This document shows, piece by piece, positions 8,430-16,871 of a stretch of 64,000 nt of DNA. The stretch is from contig CABYEX010000003.1 in NCBI GenBank assembly GCA_902518075.1, forward strand, positions 1-64,000. Reading direction: 5' to 3'. Within the stretch, counting starts at the first letter, position 1, and each line of letters opens with the position of its first letter. The position numbers and the translations under genes were made by a program. The notes under the pieces are model-generated. The model made no database searches. It was given only the letters and a program-made list of their open reading frames with translations, and had not been told where the DNA came from. The stretch comes from Halieaceae bacterium. GTDB taxonomy: Bacteria > Pseudomonadota > Gammaproteobacteria > Pseudomonadales > Halieaceae.

Positions 8430-9185
8430 TCAGGCCGCGGCAATCTTTTCACGACTCTTTGGTGAGACAAATGATGCCAGCATGTCACCCAGCACTCTGG
8501 GGTTACCCCCCTCCTGCATAAACAACACGCCCTCTATCACCAGCTCGTTGTTTGCTGACTCTAACGCAGAGGCATTTTCCAGCTTTTGCGCGATAGGCAA
8601 ACAAATGACGTTGGCAAGGATTGCACCGTACATTGTTGTCAGCAGCGCCACCGCCATCGCCGGTCCAATCGCTTTGGGGTCCGACATGTTACCCAACATG
8701 ATCACCAAGCCGGCGAGAGTCCCGATCATCCCCATTGCTGGCGCGATTTCACCCCAGGCGCTAAAAATCTTTGCACCCATTTCATGGCGTAGTTTCATCA
8801 TATCGTTGTCGCGATTGAGGGAGCTCTTGATGATTTCGCCATCGGTGCCATCCACCAGCATAGAGACCGCCTTGGCGAGAAAGGGATTGGCAATATCCTG
8901 ACCCTCCAGCGCAATCATGCCGTCTTTACGCGCGATGTTGGCAAGCTCAACGATTTGGGTAATGAGCTCGACAGGGTCATCGATCTTCCGAGAAAAAGCC
9001 TTCCCCATTACACCCATCGCGCCCAGGAACTCCCCAAGGGAACACCGCGCCATCACCACGGCTATCGATCCCGCTACCACGATCAGCAAAGAGGCGGTGT
9101 CCACGAATGCAGGGGCATTTTCAGAAATAGCCATGAAAATGAGGCCAAACGCCGCCAGCAAACCCACAATCGTTGCAATATCCAT
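8430..9185 (-). CDS. pomA: PomA/MotA stator subunit
   Basis: A 251-residue inner-membrane protein with two N-terminal helices (IATIVGLLAAFGLIFMAISE; ASLLIVVAGSIAVVMA) and two later ones (about 145-165 and 175-200: AWGEIAPAMGMIGTLAGLVI; AVALLTTMYGAILANVICLP). This is the MotA/TolQ/ExbB layout, with the charged cytoplasmic loop between helices 2 and 3. The N-terminal sequence is closer to PomA than to enteric MotA, supporting a sodium motor. The ATG at 9185 has an AGGAG Shine-Dalgarno six bases upstream. It heads the leftward stator operon. Confidence 0.93.
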   Translation of the reverse strand: MDIATIVGLLAAFGLIFMAISENAPAFVDTASLLIVVAGSIAVVMARCSLGEFLGAMGVMGKAFSRKIDDPVELITQIVELANIARKDGMIALEGQDIANPFLAKAVSMLVDGTDGEIIKSSLNRDNDMMKLRHEMGAKIFSAWGEIAPAMGMIGTLAGLVIMLGNMSDPKAIGPAMAVALLTTMYGAILANVICLPIAQKLENASALESANNELVIEGVLFMQEGGNPRVLGDMLASFVSPKSREKIAAA

Positions 9186-9567
9186 TACGGACTCCTAAAG
9201 ACAGGTTATTTCGGGTAGCTTGTGTCTAATATAGCAACACCTGTTGAGCCCTTCCTAGCCACCATTTTTACGGATTGCTGCACACTTTTCCGTACCATGC
9301 AGTCTCGTCCGAATTGATAGATGATATCGGCCTTAGAACCAAAGACTTAAGTGCAGAGCAGATATAATTTGGATAGAAAACACTCAACCCCTAGTTTTCG
9401 AGGGCTATACTAAAATTTGAATCCACCGATATGTTGCATCATGAGTTTCAAATTGCCTAGAGCGCCTAGAGCCGAGGCACAAACCTTACATTACAGGTTA
9501 TCTATATCGAGACGAGTGGGCCACAAGCCTGAACCTACGGCAAGTTGCGAAATGGAGGGCGTTGTAA
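9186..9567. other. Intergenic region between pomA and a lipoprotein gene
   Basis: 382 nt between divergent genes. A TATAAT hexamer occurs on the plus strand at 9363-9368, but I see no convincing -35 partner for it. A TAAAATTT ... CCGATAT pair near 9411-9431 resembles a sigma-28 site but the spacer is far too short. No RNA gene or repeat is apparent. Confidence 0.4.
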
Positions 9568-10107
9568 GTGATGAATAGAGATCGGTACTTAGCTAAAACC
9601 TGCTTGACGCTGCTTTTAATTTCCTTGCTGCAGGGATGCAGTGATCAACGAAACCTCGCCAACTGCAGCGATGTGATTGAAACGAGACTGGATAAATCTG
9701 GTTATGAGGTGCTGGAGAACGGCATCGCATTGCACCTGCAAACAGGCCTCACCGTCACCCAGTGCGCAGCTGGGCAGCGGATGGTGAACCTCAGGTGCCG
9801 CGGATCGTCTTTGAAGTTACCATGGGACGAGGCCATGGCCTACGCCGCTGAAGTCGCGGAAAAAACGGGAGAGAATTGGCGCCTGCCCAAAAAAGGGGAG
9901 ATGCCAAAGCTGTTGCAGAAGAATTGCATCAACCCAGCTGTAAATCCCTTCGTCTTCCCTGATCTTGAAGTGGCTAACTTTTGGACTGGATCAAAGGGCC
10001 TGCATCAAGATATGTTTAGATGCTCGGTGTATACCTATCAAGGGCGTGTGTTTTGTCGGCAGGCTAGGACTATCCCTCAACCTTTTCTTTTGGTGAAGGA
10101 CAACTGA
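9568..10107 (+). CDS. Lipoprotein with a DUF1566/Lcl C-terminal-like domain
   Basis: The N-terminus carries a lipobox (LISLLQGC), so the protein is probably lipid-anchored. The C-terminal half has the hallmarks of the DUF1566 fold related to C-type lectin-like modules: LPWDEAMAYAAEVAEKTGEN, WRLPKKGEM, NPFVFPDLEVANFWTGS and a late CRQAR. The first cysteines of the mature protein (NCSDVIE, VTQCAAG, LRCRGS) are likely disulfide bonded. Start is either GTG 9568 (GGAGG at good spacing) or ATG 9571. It is a lone plus-strand gene convergent with the glycosyltransferase operon, and its ligand is unknown. Confidence 0.7.
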   Translation: MMNRDRYLAKTCLTLLLISLLQGCSDQRNLANCSDVIETRLDKSGYEVLENGIALHLQTGLTVTQCAAGQRMVNLRCRGSSLKLPWDEAMAYAAEVAEKTGENWRLPKKGEMPKLLQKNCINPAVNPFVFPDLEVANFWTGSKGLHQDMFRCSVYTYQGRVFCRQARTIPQPFLLVKDN

Positions 10108-10133
10108 TACCCTCCCGAGATGGGTTAGCGGCT

Positions 10134-10340
10134 CTATTGTTCATTAAGCTTTGGTTTAGGCACAAACCGCTGGCACTCTCGGCCATCTATCCGAAGAACC
10201 TCAATGCAAGGCAACTGAGTTGATTTAAAACCAATTACGGCACAGGCATAACGGAATGGTTGCCGATGAGTTATTTGGAAATACTTACATCTCCAGCAAT
10301 TAGGCCCATCACTCATTTTGCTTTGCTGAGTCAGGGTCAC
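10134..10340 (-). CDS. Small Cys-rich protein of the CWRCKYF...GFKS family
   Basis: A protein of about 60-68 residues with CWRCKYF near the N-terminus, then PFRYACAVIGFKS, LPCIEVL and ECQRFVPK. The spacing of Cys residues suggests a small metal-bound or iron-sulfur fold. Similar short proteins sit near flagellar genes in other proteobacteria and are sometimes misannotated as uracil-DNA glycosylase, as far as I recall. The long frame starts at a GTG; ATG 10316 (MSDGPNCWRC), which overlaps the upstream stop by only 8 nt, is the more credible start. Function unknown; cotranscription with the Maf gene suggests a flagellum-linked role. Confidence 0.6.
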   Translation of the reverse strand: MTLTQQSKMSDGPNCWRCKYFQITHRQPFRYACAVIGFKSTQLPCIEVLRIDGRECQRFVPKPKLNEQ

Positions 10341-10641
10341 CTAACGATATGTTCTCCTCGGTAGTGTCTAGAATGCTATCTAGTCTTTGATTCACGTCGT
10401 CTAGCGCACGGCGTCGTTGATTTGGCAGATAGTACTCCTCATACCCCCGATAGGAGAGAATAAGAAATAGAGCGGCCACTGACCCCCAAGCTAATATGTC
10501 AATCATTTCCACTCGAGCAAACCATAGTGCAGCATTTTCAGAACCGTCCATGGCTCCAGCACCCACGAGGGCCAATAGTGGCACTGCAAAAAGTAAGTAG
10601 GTGCGGATTATTTTGCATACTGCGCAGTCGTTACCGGTCAT
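10309..10641 (-). CDS. Small membrane protein in the maf operon, 110 aa
   Basis: From ATG 10641 (AGGAAGGG Shine-Dalgarno just upstream) the protein begins MTGNDCAVCK and has two membrane helices (IIRTYLLFAVPLLALVGAGA; ILAWGSVAALFLILSY). A basic YRGYEEYYLPNQRRRALDDV follows, then a short helical cytoplasmic tail. The CAVC pair precedes helix 1 and may bind metal or form a disulfide. The start overlaps the end of the Maf glycosyltransferase gene by 11 nt and the stop overlaps the next gene, so three genes form one unit. I do not recognise the family. Confidence 0.6.
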   Translation of the reverse strand: MTGNDCAVCKIIRTYLLFAVPLLALVGAGAMDGSENAALWFARVEMIDILAWGSVAALFLILSYRGYEEYYLPNQRRRALDDVNQRLDSILDTTEENISLGDPDSAKQNE

Positions 10642-12670
10642 CAAGCCCTTCCTTTTGCATAATCGTGCTCTCGATTTCCTTGGCTGCATTTAGCAATAGT
10701 CTAGAGAGTTTATGAGATCTTGAAACCATCTGCTGATAATACTCAGCAGACACGCGAAGATTGTCAGGGAGACTGTCAACTGATGCCACTGCAGCTGAAA
10801 GCGCTAGCGTCTGCCTAGAAGTGTAAAAGTGCAGCAATGAGCCGGGCGCTGAGAGTAATGACATCATTTCCGCCTCTAAACGCTCGATATCACTGACGTC
10901 ATTTCCGCCAGCCTCAGCAAGAGCCTGACACATTTTACCAAGCTCATCAGACAGGTCCGCCACCTTTCTTGCGAGGCCGCGTTCCTCGTGCAGCGCCTGT
11001 AAGATATCCTCATCACACCTTTGGTACCGGGTTGCTTCCAACTGTGGGTCGGTGTGGTCCTGCTGATCAGAGTTATGCTCGCCTGCTACTCTGCTTACCT
11101 CTGGGTGCTGGTCCAACGACACGTGCTCCCAACCCTCCAAAAACGCACCATGCACCGTCGAATTGAACAGAGGCATACGGTGACGGCAGCGGCTTGAGAG
11201 TTGCTCAAATTCACCAATGAACCAGAGGTAATCCTCCTGAGTGCGAAGTCTTTCCCCGTTTATCCCTTTGCAGGTTAGCACCCGCTCTAGCTGGCCATTG
11301 CTATCCGAATCATGGGCTGCATTGCTTCCTATATCTGCCACATATTGTCCCCTTGATATACTCAGATCCTGCCCTACTAAGGTCACAGACGCAGCATTTA
11401 AAGCGGCTGCTAACTCGGCGGCTACAACAGAAACACTGCCACCCGGTAAAATGGGAATGTTGTCCCCGTGCAGTGCGTGCACTAATTTGCTGCCAATCAA
11501 ATGGGGGTCCGGGAGTGTGTACACTTGCTTGAACTTCGCACCCCATACAGAAGGATGACTGTGATCGAAACAAATCAACGAAACAGCACCAATTGAGTGC
11601 CTTTTTGGTAATACTTGGGAAAAATCCGTTGCGTCTACATGGACTATATAATCAGGAGAAATGTCATTGTCCAAGAGGGTCTCGAGCGACCTTAAAGGAG
11701 CAATTACAGTAAAAATTTCACGTGCGGACTTCAGCATCGGCAGAGAATCAAACAGTGACGGCCCTGGAGAGGCAACCAGTATGTGTTTATTTGCAAAAGC
11801 TGGTTGCAACTCAGAAGCAGATCTGAATTTTGTCATGTTAGAGAGCTGGCCCAGCCACTGCTCTACAAATATTACTGGCCACTCCTTCAGCGACCTCATT
11901 CCAATCGTGGCCTGACTTAAAAGTTTACAAACCTCCGCAAAACCCTCTTGGTGCAGGTCTGACAGCTGATGCCCCATTAACGTAACTTGAGGCACTTCCT
12001 CGCCAGATAGGAGTTGGGCACAGTCACGGTCAACGGGCGAATCCACGTTCCACAAGACAGTGGAGCTCGCCTCACTCTCCAAGCTTTCCAGCCAGCCTTT
12101 GCTCTCGACGTTCAAATCACCGAGGCCACTGTCATCTGTGATTACAACAAAACGTTGTTGACCTCGATCAACAAGTGCAGGGTGAAAATATGGAGCTTCA
12201 TGTCCGGACAACACAATGATATCTTGAGTAAAATCCCAAATCTCTGGCAGAATATTGTCAAGCAAGAGGTCGACGCCCTGTCTGCTACTAAGAAGATCTT
12301 CAAGAGAGAATGGCTCCATAGATGAGCTCAACCATTCTCTAATCGTGTCCATGGATTGGTTGAATTGATCAACTTGCTGCCTATAAAGCAGTAGATCAAG
12401 TTCATTAATTTCAGCGGGCAAGGACTGCTCTTCATCACCAGCTAATAGCACTCCCATCTCGTCTTCCAATTGCTTGGCCACAGTCAACTTCCGGTTCTGT
12501 ACAGTCCGAGCTAGCCGACAGCGCATCACTCTCAATTTATCAAGCGCATTCCTCGCCCCATCAATGTCGGCTGCGAGTGCCAGATCGATGACCTCCCGGC
12601 TTATCTCTGCTAGGGGTTTAATAGTCGGTAACTGCAATGTTTTGTCTCCAGCCATCATCGGGGCCAGCAC
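10631..12670 (-). CDS. maf: Maf-type (DUF115) flagellin glycosyltransferase
   Basis: A 679-residue cytoplasmic protein. The N-terminal third is helical. The central part (about residues 285-450) has the DUF115/MptE-like Rossmann signatures HILVASPGPSLFDSLPML, SPDYIVHVDATDFS, ILPGGSVSVVAAELAAALNA and VTLVGQDLSISRGQYV, and a helical C-terminus completes it. Maf enzymes add nonulosonic acids such as pseudaminic or legionaminic acid to flagellin Ser/Thr before export. This fits the legionaminic acid operon at 37-44 kb and the adjacent flagellin gene. The start is GTG 12670 or one of two in-frame ATGs at 12658/12655; none has a strong Shine-Dalgarno. Confidence 0.87.
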   Translation of the reverse strand: MLAPMMAGDKTLQLPTIKPLAEISREVIDLALAADIDGARNALDKLRVMRCRLARTVQNRKLTVAKQLEDEMGVLLAGDEEQSLPAEINELDLLLYRQQVDQFNQSMDTIREWLSSSMEPFSLEDLLSSRQGVDLLLDNILPEIWDFTQDIIVLSGHEAPYFHPALVDRGQQRFVVITDDSGLGDLNVESKGWLESLESEASSTVLWNVDSPVDRDCAQLLSGEEVPQVTLMGHQLSDLHQEGFAEVCKLLSQATIGMRSLKEWPVIFVEQWLGQLSNMTKFRSASELQPAFANKHILVASPGPSLFDSLPMLKSAREIFTVIAPLRSLETLLDNDISPDYIVHVDATDFSQVLPKRHSIGAVSLICFDHSHPSVWGAKFKQVYTLPDPHLIGSKLVHALHGDNIPILPGGSVSVVAAELAAALNAASVTLVGQDLSISRGQYVADIGSNAAHDSDSNGQLERVLTCKGINGERLRTQEDYLWFIGEFEQLSSRCRHRMPLFNSTVHGAFLEGWEHVSLDQHPEVSRVAGEHNSDQQDHTDPQLEATRYQRCDEDILQALHEERGLARKVADLSDELGKMCQALAEAGGNDVSDIERLEAEMMSLLSAPGSLLHFYTSRQTLALSAAVASVDSLPDNLRVSAEYYQQMVSRSHKLSRLLLNAAKEIESTIMQKEGLDDR

Positions 12671-12738
12671 CCAACCGGCTTATTGAGTAATTCTATAAGT
12701 TCACCACAACGCGATTAAAAAAATAATTTAATTTTTCC

Positions 12739-12765
12739 TAAAGTCAAATTTTCAGGGTCCGATAG
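12739..12765 (+). promoter_or_regulatory. Sigma-28 (FliA) promoter for flagellin 1
   Basis: TAAAGTCA, an 11-nt spacer, then TCCGATAG: two mismatches in each box from TAAAGTTT-N11-GCCGATAA. It lies 87 nt upstream of the ATG, which itself follows a strong AAGGAGG Shine-Dalgarno. Confidence 0.75.
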
Positions 12766-12852
12766 TAGCTTCATTGGTCGAAGAAAGACCTTATAGGGCC
12801 CAGCTTGATGTGGTCCGTCTAAAAACTGAGATTAAATACAAGGAGGCCTATC

Positions 12853-13725
12853 ATGGCTGTAGTGAATACAAACATAAGCGCTTCCATCGCACAGGCAGCC
12901 CTCATTAGAAACGATAGGGACCTCGCCTCTGCTATGGAGAAACTTTCAACTGGTAAAAAGATCAACTCAGCAGCAGACAATGCGTCTGGCTTGGCAATTA
13001 GCTCCAGAATGACATCACAGATCCGTGGTTTGGATCAGGCCGTTCGTAACGCCAATGACGGAATCAGTATGGTGCAGACTGCAGAAGGTGCGCTTGATGA
13101 AATCAACGCTATGCTCCAGCGCATTCGAGAGCTGGCAGTCCAGTCCGGAACGGGCACCACTGCGTCGGCCGACCGGTCTTCTCTTAATACTGAGTTTCAA
13201 GCACTGGTTGACGAAATTGATCGAATCGTAGACAACACTCAGTGGAATGGTAGGAACATCCTAAACGCTGCTGCCGGTGGTGCAGCCAATGCTTCTACCG
13301 TCGCTTTCCAAGTAGGCATGGATCCCAAGCAAACCATTTCACTGTCTTTTGGTAACTTCTTGCAGACAGGCGCTTCGGGCACATTCAAGAGTCTAGCGTC
13401 TGCCACCCTTACTTTAAGTGCAGCTACTATTGCACTTGGGATAACCAACGCCAGTAAGGTAATGGTGGTAACCGATTTGGCTATTGAGCGGGTTTCAAGT
13501 CAGCGTGCTACATTTGGCGCCGTCTCTAATCGATTGGAGCATGCAATCGACAACCTGACCAATGTCAAAACTAATACAGAAGCTTCACGCAGCCGGATAC
13601 TCGACACTGATTATGCTGCCTCGACTTCAGAGCTGGCCAGGACACAAATCATCCAGCAGGCCGCCACAGCGATGCTGGCTCAGGCAAACCAGCTGCCACA
13701 GACGGTCCTTGCGCTGCTTCAGTAA
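12853..13725 (+). CDS. fliC: Flagellin 1
   Basis: A 290-residue flagellin with conserved D0/D1 ends: N-terminal VNTNISASIAQAALIRNDRD and LSTGKKINSAADNASGLAIS, C-terminal NRLEHAIDNLTNVKTN and AMLAQANQLPQTVLALLQ. The middle is short (no large D2/D3), typical of compact marine flagellins, and it is Ser/Thr-rich around residues 150-200 where glycosylation could occur. It has its own sigma-28 promoter and a strong terminator, so it forms a monocistron next to the divergent Maf glycosyltransferase. It resembles flagellins 2 and 3 closely and shares their 3' end and terminator design. Confidence 0.96.
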   Translation: MAVVNTNISASIAQAALIRNDRDLASAMEKLSTGKKINSAADNASGLAISSRMTSQIRGLDQAVRNANDGISMVQTAEGALDEINAMLQRIRELAVQSGTGTTASADRSSLNTEFQALVDEIDRIVDNTQWNGRNILNAAAGGAANASTVAFQVGMDPKQTISLSFGNFLQTGASGTFKSLASATLTLSAATIALGITNASKVMVVTDLAIERVSSQRATFGAVSNRLEHAIDNLTNVKTNTEASRSRILDTDYAASTSELARTQIIQQAATAMLAQANQLPQTVLALLQ

Positions 13726-13754
13726 ACCTGTGGCACAGACCCTCAACTCTGAGA

Positions 13755-13781
13755 GCCGCACTCCCCAGTGCGGCTTTTTTT
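13755..13781 (+). terminator. Rho-independent terminator after flagellin 1
   Basis: GCCGCACT-CCCC-AGTGCGGC stem-loop followed by seven T. The same stem sequence is used after flagellin 3. Confidence 0.9.
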
Positions 13782-13791
13782 AAGGTTCTGC

Positions 13792-14853
13792 ATGCAACCG
13801 AGAGACTGCGTCAATAGACTTGATACCGACATTGATCAAATAATTGATCGCTCAGGCATAGATATTTTACTCCTCAAGGGAAAATCCATTTTGGTCACTG
13901 GTGGTACCGGTTTTTTTGGGACCTGGCTACTGTCTGCCTTGGTTGAGATCAAACATAGGCTTCACGGGAGCTTAGAAATAACAGTTTTATCAAGAAATCC
14001 TGAGCGTTTTTGCGCTAATGAACCAGGTTCCTCCATCTCAAAAGAAGTGCGTTTTATAGATGGAGACATTAAAACTTTTAGAGATCCCACGAGGCAGCAA
14101 GTAACACACGTGTGCCACATGGCCACAGCTTCCGCATCAGAGACATTCTCTGGCCTAGATTCGGTAAGCAAGCTGGATACCCTCTTTAAAGGAACACAAA
14201 ATTTATTATCCCAATATGCAAAAGGGCTTGAATGTTTGTTGTTCACATCCTCTGGCGCGGCATACGGTGCAACAGGACATGGAGAGCTAATAAGAGAGTC
14301 TGATTTTGGGGTTTTGAGTACTATCGATCGAGGCTCAGGTCTCGCTTTGGGTAAACTAGCTTCTGAATATTTGATAGCAGCGCACGCAGCCTCTAAAGGC
14401 TTTAAATTTTCAATAGCAAGGTGTTTTTCGTTTGCGGGCCCGTATCTTCCACTTAATCTTCATTACGCATTTGGAAATTTTGTCGCTAGCGCGTTACGGA
14501 AAGAGGTTGTGCAGCTGAAGGGTGACGGCACAGACCAACGCTCTTATCTGTATATTGGAGATGCTATAGCTTGGCTGCTCAGGTTGTTGGTAGAGCCAAA
14601 AAATGACATCTACAATGTGGGGTCTGAGAAAGCTATCGAGATTAAAAGACTTGCAGAAGTTATCAACACAGAACTTGATAACCCCTGTCAAATAGAAATT
14701 TTAAATCAACAGTTTGAGGAGGGTAATTTTCAACGGAGTGTATATCTACCTTGCACTGAAAAAATCCGAGATCATTACCCTGGCCTGGAGGAGTGGACCT
14801 CTCTTGAGGAAATAGTGCGCTCCATGGCGATAAGCTATCCAATAGGTAAATAA
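13792..14853 (+). CDS. NAD-dependent epimerase/dehydratase (extended SDR) lacking the catalytic Tyr
   Basis: A 353-residue extended short-chain dehydrogenase from ATG 13792 (the longer frame would start within the flagellin terminator). It has the NAD-binding loop VTGGTGFFGTWLL and the catalytic-Ser region LLFTSSGAAYG. The usual YxxxK is LALGK (Leu184, Lys188), so the general-acid Tyr is missing. C-terminal motifs DQRSYLYIGDAIAWLL and YNVGSEKAIEI are normal for sugar-nucleotide epimerases and dehydratases. It heads a three-gene plus-strand set with a radical SAM enzyme and an unknown protein. A sugar-nucleotide role in flagellin glycan synthesis is likely; the exact reaction cannot be given, and the missing Tyr raises the possibility of altered chemistry. 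Confidence 0.82.
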   Translation: MQPRDCVNRLDTDIDQIIDRSGIDILLLKGKSILVTGGTGFFGTWLLSALVEIKHRLHGSLEITVLSRNPERFCANEPGSSISKEVRFIDGDIKTFRDPTRQQVTHVCHMATASASETFSGLDSVSKLDTLFKGTQNLLSQYAKGLECLLFTSSGAAYGATGHGELIRESDFGVLSTIDRGSGLALGKLASEYLIAAHAASKGFKFSIARCFSFAGPYLPLNLHYAFGNFVASALRKEVVQLKGDGTDQRSYLYIGDAIAWLLRLLVEPKNDIYNVGSEKAIEIKRLAEVINTELDNPCQIEILNQQFEEGNFQRSVYLPCTEKIRDHYPGLEEWTSLEEIVRSMAISYPIGK

Positions 14854-14877
14854 GCAGAAGTTAAAAAGGCGATTGTC

Positions 14878-16014
14878 ATGTCGTTATCAATGAAAATTCT
14901 TGCTGATCAAGAAGCGCTTAGTACAGCAGAAAGGACTAAGCGTGAGGATCAAAAGCAGAGACGGCCTAGAGTATTTGAAAAGATACAAAATTACTTTGAT
15001 GGCATGTTGGATGGCCAAATAAGTCCAATTCTTCGTCTTAAGATAAATCGATCACTGTGCAACCTTCATTGTGCTCATTGCTGTGAAGAGCCTTACATGA
15101 CTCGCGATTTAAAAAAACGCACGGGAGCTAGAGATCCGCGCCGACAAATGTCATTAGATGATTATCGAAAATTGTCCGAGGAAGCAGATGCGTATGGCAT
15201 CTTTAGGTTCGTTTTGACAGGGGGTGAAGCATTGCTGGATAAAAATCTAGATCAATTGATCTACGCTTTGGACCCAGAAAAACACCTGATCATTTTGGAC
15301 ACTAACGGCTGGACTTTTGATGAAGATAAAGCGCGCTGGTTTGCTGGACTAGGAGGGTATAAGGCGCAAATCTCTTTAGATAGTATGATTGAAGCGGAGC
15401 ACGATGCTTTCCGTGGAAGAAAAGGATCTTATAAACGTGTAATCCGTGCGCTGCACGCTGCTAAAAACGCGGGCCTCGAACTTTTGATATCAACTTGTAT
15501 CGTGCGAGATCGGGTATTCAGTGACGAGTTTATAAGCATGTGCGAGTACTGCAATGAGCACAACATACCGCTATATGTAACCCTCGCTAAGCCGGTCGGA
15601 ACTGCTAGAGAGAAAGCCTCATGGGTGTGCACTAAAAGAGATGTAGATCAACTCAAATTACTAGAGGACCGGTATAACGTTTTTACTCATATGTGTCCGT
15701 CTTATGGACAACCAGGACGATGCATAACAGTTAAGGGCATCAACACAATAAACCATGACGGTGAAGTTATTCCTTGCCCTTATATGGATTTATCCATAGG
15801 GAATGTGGTTTCGGAGGGGTTAGCTCCTGTCCTGCAGCGTGGGATGCTAAACAACTGGTTGGGACCGCACAGAGATGAGTGCATTATTGGCGAAAACGAT
15901 GAGTTCATTAACTTTCATAATAACGCGGTCAAAAATTATTTGGAGGTAAGCCCTCTTCTTCCAGTTCCTTACGAGCATGGTTTTGGAATGACGCCTTCCT
16001 TGACAAAGGCGTAA
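14878..16014 (+). CDS. Radical SAM enzyme with probable SPASM/twitch C-terminus
   Basis: A 378-residue protein. The radical SAM cluster motif CxxxCxxC is at Cys61, Cys65 and Cys68 (SLCNLHCAHCCEE), followed by the GGEALLDKNL SAM-binding region and a TIM-barrel-like core. The C-terminus has spaced cysteines (HMCPSYGQPGRC, VIPCPYMD, DECIIGEN) suited to an auxiliary Fe-S cluster. Such enzymes modify peptides or carbohydrates. It lies 24 nt after the SDR gene and 7 nt before an unknown gene, in an AT-rich segment between flagellin genes. The substrate could be a sugar or flagellin itself. No RiPP precursor-like ORF was found beside it. Confidence 0.85.
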   Translation: MSLSMKILADQEALSTAERTKREDQKQRRPRVFEKIQNYFDGMLDGQISPILRLKINRSLCNLHCAHCCEEPYMTRDLKKRTGARDPRRQMSLDDYRKLSEEADAYGIFRFVLTGGEALLDKNLDQLIYALDPEKHLIILDTNGWTFDEDKARWFAGLGGYKAQISLDSMIEAEHDAFRGRKGSYKRVIRALHAAKNAGLELLISTCIVRDRVFSDEFISMCEYCNEHNIPLYVTLAKPVGTAREKASWVCTKRDVDQLKLLEDRYNVFTHMCPSYGQPGRCITVKGINTINHDGEVIPCPYMDLSIGNVVSEGLAPVLQRGMLNNWLGPHRDECIIGENDEFINFHNNAVKNYLEVSPLLPVPYEHGFGMTPSLTKA

Positions 16015-16021
16015 ACGAGTC

Positions 16022-16825
16022 GTGAGTTTTTTTAGCCGCGCCGGCAGGCGGATTCCGTCAACATCCATGAGGGTGTTCGGAGACTCCCCCAGCTTTTATT
16101 ATGCATTAAAAGACTATCAGTTAGACCTTGCTGAGATTCATGAGAGGTTGATAACTTTCGACTTAGTCGACGGCTTGTCGCTAGCAAATTTTCAAGCAAG
16201 GACTGAAAAACTTCGAGAAACGATCAAGGCAGACTCAAATTTCTCGAATTTGCTAAATGGAATACACATCCCGTTTGCAGTGTCACTAGATAAGGGCTCC
16301 CATGATTTAGGTGAGCAGCTAGAAACGGAGCTGTTAGTTAAATTGGAAGGTTCCTTTAAGGCTTCTTATCCGGACTTGCACTTCAAAGCTGTAATTCAAG
16401 GTGACGTAGGACTCAAAGAAAAGATCTCAATTGAAGACAGCTCTAGATACTCTGATCTAATAGACTTAGCTCGGGAGGGAACCGTTGTTGGTTGGTATTT
16501 CCCACAAGCCCTGCAAGAGTTTGATATTCAATCTCAAAGAAAACAGATGATAGATTTGCCGAATATAGTCGGCGCAAACCTATGTTTAAGTGGTGGTATA
16601 GACATAGTTTCGGCAATGACGGGCTTTCCCGGCCTTTTGATCAACGACGACGAATATCCGCCGGTACTATGTTTATCAGCTTATTGCCACCAGGACCCGA
16701 GAATGATTTTGGTCTTGAAGTCTTATGGTCCGCACTTGGAGTTTTGGTGCATGACGCAGATGCTTAGCGGGGGAGTGACACAGGTCTCGGAACAGTGGGC
16801 CGGTGGTTTGACGATTTTTGCCTAA
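16022..16825 (+). CDS. Unknown protein, 267 aa, coupled to a radical SAM enzyme
   Basis: I do not recognise this family. No signal peptide or membrane helix is visible. Features include a helical region (about residues 30-80), IPFAVSLDKGSHDLGEQLET, and a C-terminal part rich in Gly, Cys and aromatic residues (GANLCLSGGIDIVSAMTGFP, LCLSAYCHQDPRM, LEFWCMTQMLSGG). The frame starts with GTG 16022 only 7 nt after the radical SAM stop; an ATG at 16067 (MRVFGDSP) is an alternative. Its place as last gene of the SDR-radical SAM set suggests a partner or later enzyme of the same pathway. Confidence 0.6.
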   Translation: MSFFSRAGRRIPSTSMRVFGDSPSFYYALKDYQLDLAEIHERLITFDLVDGLSLANFQARTEKLRETIKADSNFSNLLNGIHIPFAVSLDKGSHDLGEQLETELLVKLEGSFKASYPDLHFKAVIQGDVGLKEKISIEDSSRYSDLIDLAREGTVVGWYFPQALQEFDIQSQRKQMIDLPNIVGANLCLSGGIDIVSAMTGFPGLLINDDEYPPVLCLSAYCHQDPRMILVLKSYGPHLEFWCMTQMLSGGVTQVSEQWAGGLTIFA

Positions 16826-16832
16826 TCACTAA

Positions 16833-16849
16833 GCTACTAGAAGAGTAGC
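16833..16849. terminator. Hairpin between convergent genes
   Basis: GCTACT-AGAAG-AGTAGC stem-loop in the 46-nt gap between the unknown plus-strand gene and flaG on the minus strand. It lacks a strong T-run on either strand, so it is only a candidate bidirectional terminator. Confidence 0.4.
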
Positions 16850-16871
16850 AGCGTAATTTAAGCAGCCCTGC

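Noticed and set aside
9411..9432. Sigma-28-like TAAAATTT ... CCGATAT upstream of the DUF1566-like lipoprotein
   Set aside because: The spacer is only about 6 nt, far from 11.
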